This document shows positions 62,159 through 64,000 of a stretch of 64,000 nucleotides of DNA, in pieces; position 1 is the stretch's first letter; every line of letters starts with the position of its first letter. The notes beneath the pieces are model-generated. The model was not told the origin of the DNA. It ran no database searches and saw nothing but the letters and a program-made list of their open reading frames with translations. Origin of the DNA: Methylomonas fluvii (GTDB lineage: Bacteria > Pseudomonadota > Gammaproteobacteria > Methylococcales > Methylomonadaceae); NCBI RefSeq assembly GCF_014850975.1, contig NZ_JACXST010000003.1:558001-622000 (forward strand). Direction: 5' to 3'. Made by a program: the position numbers and the translations under genes.

Positions 62159-64000
62159 TTACTTCAAGCCGTAAACCTTCAATTGACTGCAAACCGGTAA
62201 TTGATTGTCCGGCACGCTGCAGTCAGCAGTACCCACCCGATAAATCATTACATACACCCGGCCATTCGCCACCACCGGCGGAATCATCCGCGACATCTTG
62301 CCCAAGCCGCCGTTATTATCGTCACCGGTACGGAATAAGCGCTTCAATTGGTTGCCTGGCTCTATCGTGGTGGCATCGTAAGCAATCAACTGGCCTTCGG
62401 CGAACTCCTTATTAGCGTCGCCGAATTTGGAAAATACCGCCCAAACGATAGCCGAATCGAAGTCGATGGCGTGTGCAAAATTAGTGGTTGTGGACGGTTT
62501 ACCAGACACCATCAACAGACCGCCGGGCATGCCGCCAGGCGATTCGACGCCTACCGACGCCATGTCCTCGGCTTCGGCACGGAAGCTTGGCAAATTGCCG
62601 TCTACAGTGGAAAAATTGTAGGACTTCAAGCGGGAGTTTTCCCCCCAAACATAGACAATGCCGCCGCTCTGATCGCGTTGCGCCAAGGCCAGTGAATGAA
62701 TATGGTGCATTTTGTTGTTTTCCGGATCGCCGCAGGGCACGAACCACCCATGATCGCTATGCCCCGAGGCCGGGCATGGCAGGCTGCGATTCAGATGCTG
62801 GGCCCGGTCCCAGTTTTCCTGAACGCCGCCCGCAAAGTAGGTTGCCACTAATGGCGGTTTGGACATCAATTGATTGAAACGGTCGTTCCGGCCCAAATTA
62901 AGTTTGTCCAAGGAGTAAATGATGCCGTCCTTGGTGCCCTGCAATAACAATCTGGAACCCGGTACCAGCATCGGCCCGGCCGCCCCGAAATCCCAGTCGG
63001 CGCCTGCAGCATGCGCTTCCGCCCTGCCGCAAGACACTTCGGAGTTATTGTCGCTCCACAAACACTTGTCGCCGGAAACGCGCTCATCCAGAAACGCTTT
63101 GTAAAAATCCACCTTTTCCAGTTCGGGCCGCGCACCGCCGACGCTGGGTTTGAAACGGAGTTTGATCATACTTTCGGCCAAATCGACATCGCCGTTATTT
63201 GAAGTGCCGTTAGAGGTAGCAACGTAAATCATGTCGTCTTCAGTGACCGGCGCACCTCCGGCATGCCAGATGCCGGCGCCCCAGGAGTTAAATGAGGTTG
63301 CGCAAAAGATGGCAGCTTGTTTGGAATAGCCGCTTTGCCCGAGCAAGGCTCTGGTGTCGTAAGCCACCACGAAACCATGTGGATTTTTCCGGCCGCCCAT
63401 CAGCGATTCGCCGTTGGCGGCGAATGCCATGACCAAGCCGTTGTTCTCTGTCAACGCCAGTCCGGCGCGCAGTTTGGGATAGACATATTGCTTGGTTTGA
63501 TTGTTTTGCTTGTACGTCGCACCGGCATCGTTAAACCAGCAGCCGCTGCCTTCCTGCGACTTGCCGAAGATACGTACCGGTTTACTTTTTTGGCTGCCGT
63601 TTAGCGGATTTAAGGCATACACCCAGTAATCGCGGAACCGGTTGTCGTTGTTCTTCTTTTGCCAGGAGGCGACAAATAGTGTGTTGGTGGCAGGATCGAT
63701 TATCGGCGTGGCGGAAATACCCCAGGTGGGCGTGTGTTTCCACATATCCATGTCTTGCGAGCTGATTTCCGGGCCGAGTTTAACGTTATAAACCGTTTCG
63801 TTGGTACGGGCGTTAATGCCGATGACGCCGTTCTTCATCGTGGTGATAATCACTAAATCGTCCGTGCCGGCACCCTTTTCGATCACCAAGGGCTGGGTTT
63901 CGACTTTGGCGTTGAAATCGTAAGTACGCAGCAGTCCGAACTGCTCGGTATTCACGTTAGTTTTGTTCAGCGTGAACTCTTGATTATTGGCCGCGGTACG
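62159..64000 (-). CDS. PQQ-like beta-propeller protein, partial (5' end outside window)
   Basis: At least 613 aa, open beyond the window edge. Repeated beta-propeller blades are visible: GVIGINARTNETVYNVKLG, SATPIIDPATNTLFVASW, YVATSNGTSNN, RVYVMIYRVG. It has Cys pairs (CLWSDNNSEVSC, CPASGHSDHGWFVPC) typical of exported proteins. The layout fits quinoprotein-type propellers, but the PQQ-contacting Trp and metal ligands cannot be judged without the N-terminus. The frame runs past the GTG/ATG-like codons near 63955 without a stop, so the real start lies further right. Substrate unknown. Confidence 0.75.
   Translation of the reverse strand, partial: RTAANNQEFTLNKTNVNTEQFGLLRTYDFNAKVETQPLVIEKGAGTDDLVIITTMKNGVIGINARTNETVYNVKLGPEISSQDMDMWKHTPTWGISATPIIDPATNTLFVASWQKKNNDNRFRDYWVYALNPLNGSQKSKPVRIFGKSQEGSGCWFNDAGATYKQNNQTKQYVYPKLRAGLALTENNGLVMAFAANGESLMGGRKNPHGFVVAYDTRALLGQSGYSKQAAIFCATSFNSWGAGIWHAGGAPVTEDDMIYVATSNGTSNNGDVDLAESMIKLRFKPSVGGARPELEKVDFYKAFLDERVSGDKCLWSDNNSEVSCGRAEAHAAGADWDFGAAGPMLVPGSRLLLQGTKDGIIYSLDKLNLGRNDRFNQLMSKPPLVATYFAGGVQENWDRAQHLNRSLPCPASGHSDHGWFVPCGDPENNKMHHIHSLALAQRDQSGGIVYVWGENSRLKSYNFSTVDGNLPSFRAEAEDMASVGVESPGGMPGGLLMVSGKPSTTTNFAHAIDFDSAIVWAVFSKFGDANKEFAEGQLIAYDATTIEPGNQLKRLFRTGDDNNGGLGKMSRMIPPVVANGRVYVMIYRVGTADCSVPDNQLPVCSQLKVYGLK

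Overview
The window looks like a stretch of chromosome from a moderately GC-rich gammaproteobacterium. The closest fit I can suggest is a Methylomonas-type methanotroph (Methylococcales). This is an inference from the combination of formate-THF ligase, assimilatory nirBD with an NNP nitrate transporter, a PEP-CTERM protein, a bacteriohemerythrin, an MSHA/T2SS-like pilus cluster and gamma-type rpoH, lpxK and kdsB genes. No marker for methane oxidation itself lies in the window.

Layout. 1-980: gene-poor DNA with dispersed repeats and a decayed IS200-type transposase. 985-4238: a YihY/BrkB membrane protein and an MsbA-like ABC exporter. 4356-16082: an 11.7 kb integrative element in the 3' end of tRNA-Leu(CAA). 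It carries a P4-type integrase, an AlpA regulator, a Toprim primase, a DUF927 helicase-like protein, a lone phage tape-measure gene, a PEP-CTERM cargo gene, unknown small genes, arm-type repeats at both ends and two iteron-like clusters with DnaA boxes. 16194-20694: rpoH behind a CIRCE element, glnS (apparent frameshift), fructosamine kinase and a broken NarL-type response regulator. 20712-34987: a leftward MSHA/type II secretion-like locus with secretin, ATPase, platform protein, PilM/N/O/P-like proteins, three pilin-like proteins and a PglL-type O-oligosaccharyltransferase, interspersed with hairpin repeats. 35594-42290: ilvA, rpiA, fhs, a chemoreceptor with a nitrate/nitrite-sensing-type domain and a bacteriohemerythrin. 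42604-48817: two leftward, tightly coupled operons, exbB-exbD-lpxK-trm112-kdsB and prmB-aroC-MFS. 48906-55538: an HDOD protein, small exported proteins, a degenerate IS3-family element, creD (apparent frameshift) and a membrane-bound hydrolase-like protein. 55542-61876: a nitrate assimilation locus (phzF-like, nirD, nirB, divergent nitrate transporter and the ANTAR regulator nasT), with a strong terminator in the nirB leader. 62159-64000: the 3' part of a beta-propeller (PQQ-like) protein running off the end.

How the genes fit together. The mobile element has the order of a P4-like satellite: int, cargo, alpA, primase, helicase, origin-like DNA, accessory genes and an attenuated leader operon. 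Its only virion-type gene is a tape measure, which suggests interference with or parasitism of a helper phage tail, but this is inference. In the nitrate locus the ANTAR protein next to the transporter is the natural candidate for antitermination at the nirB leader hairpin. Two single-base losses in homopolymer runs (glnS, creD) look more like sequence errors than real pseudogenes. The response regulator deletion and the IS damage look genuine.
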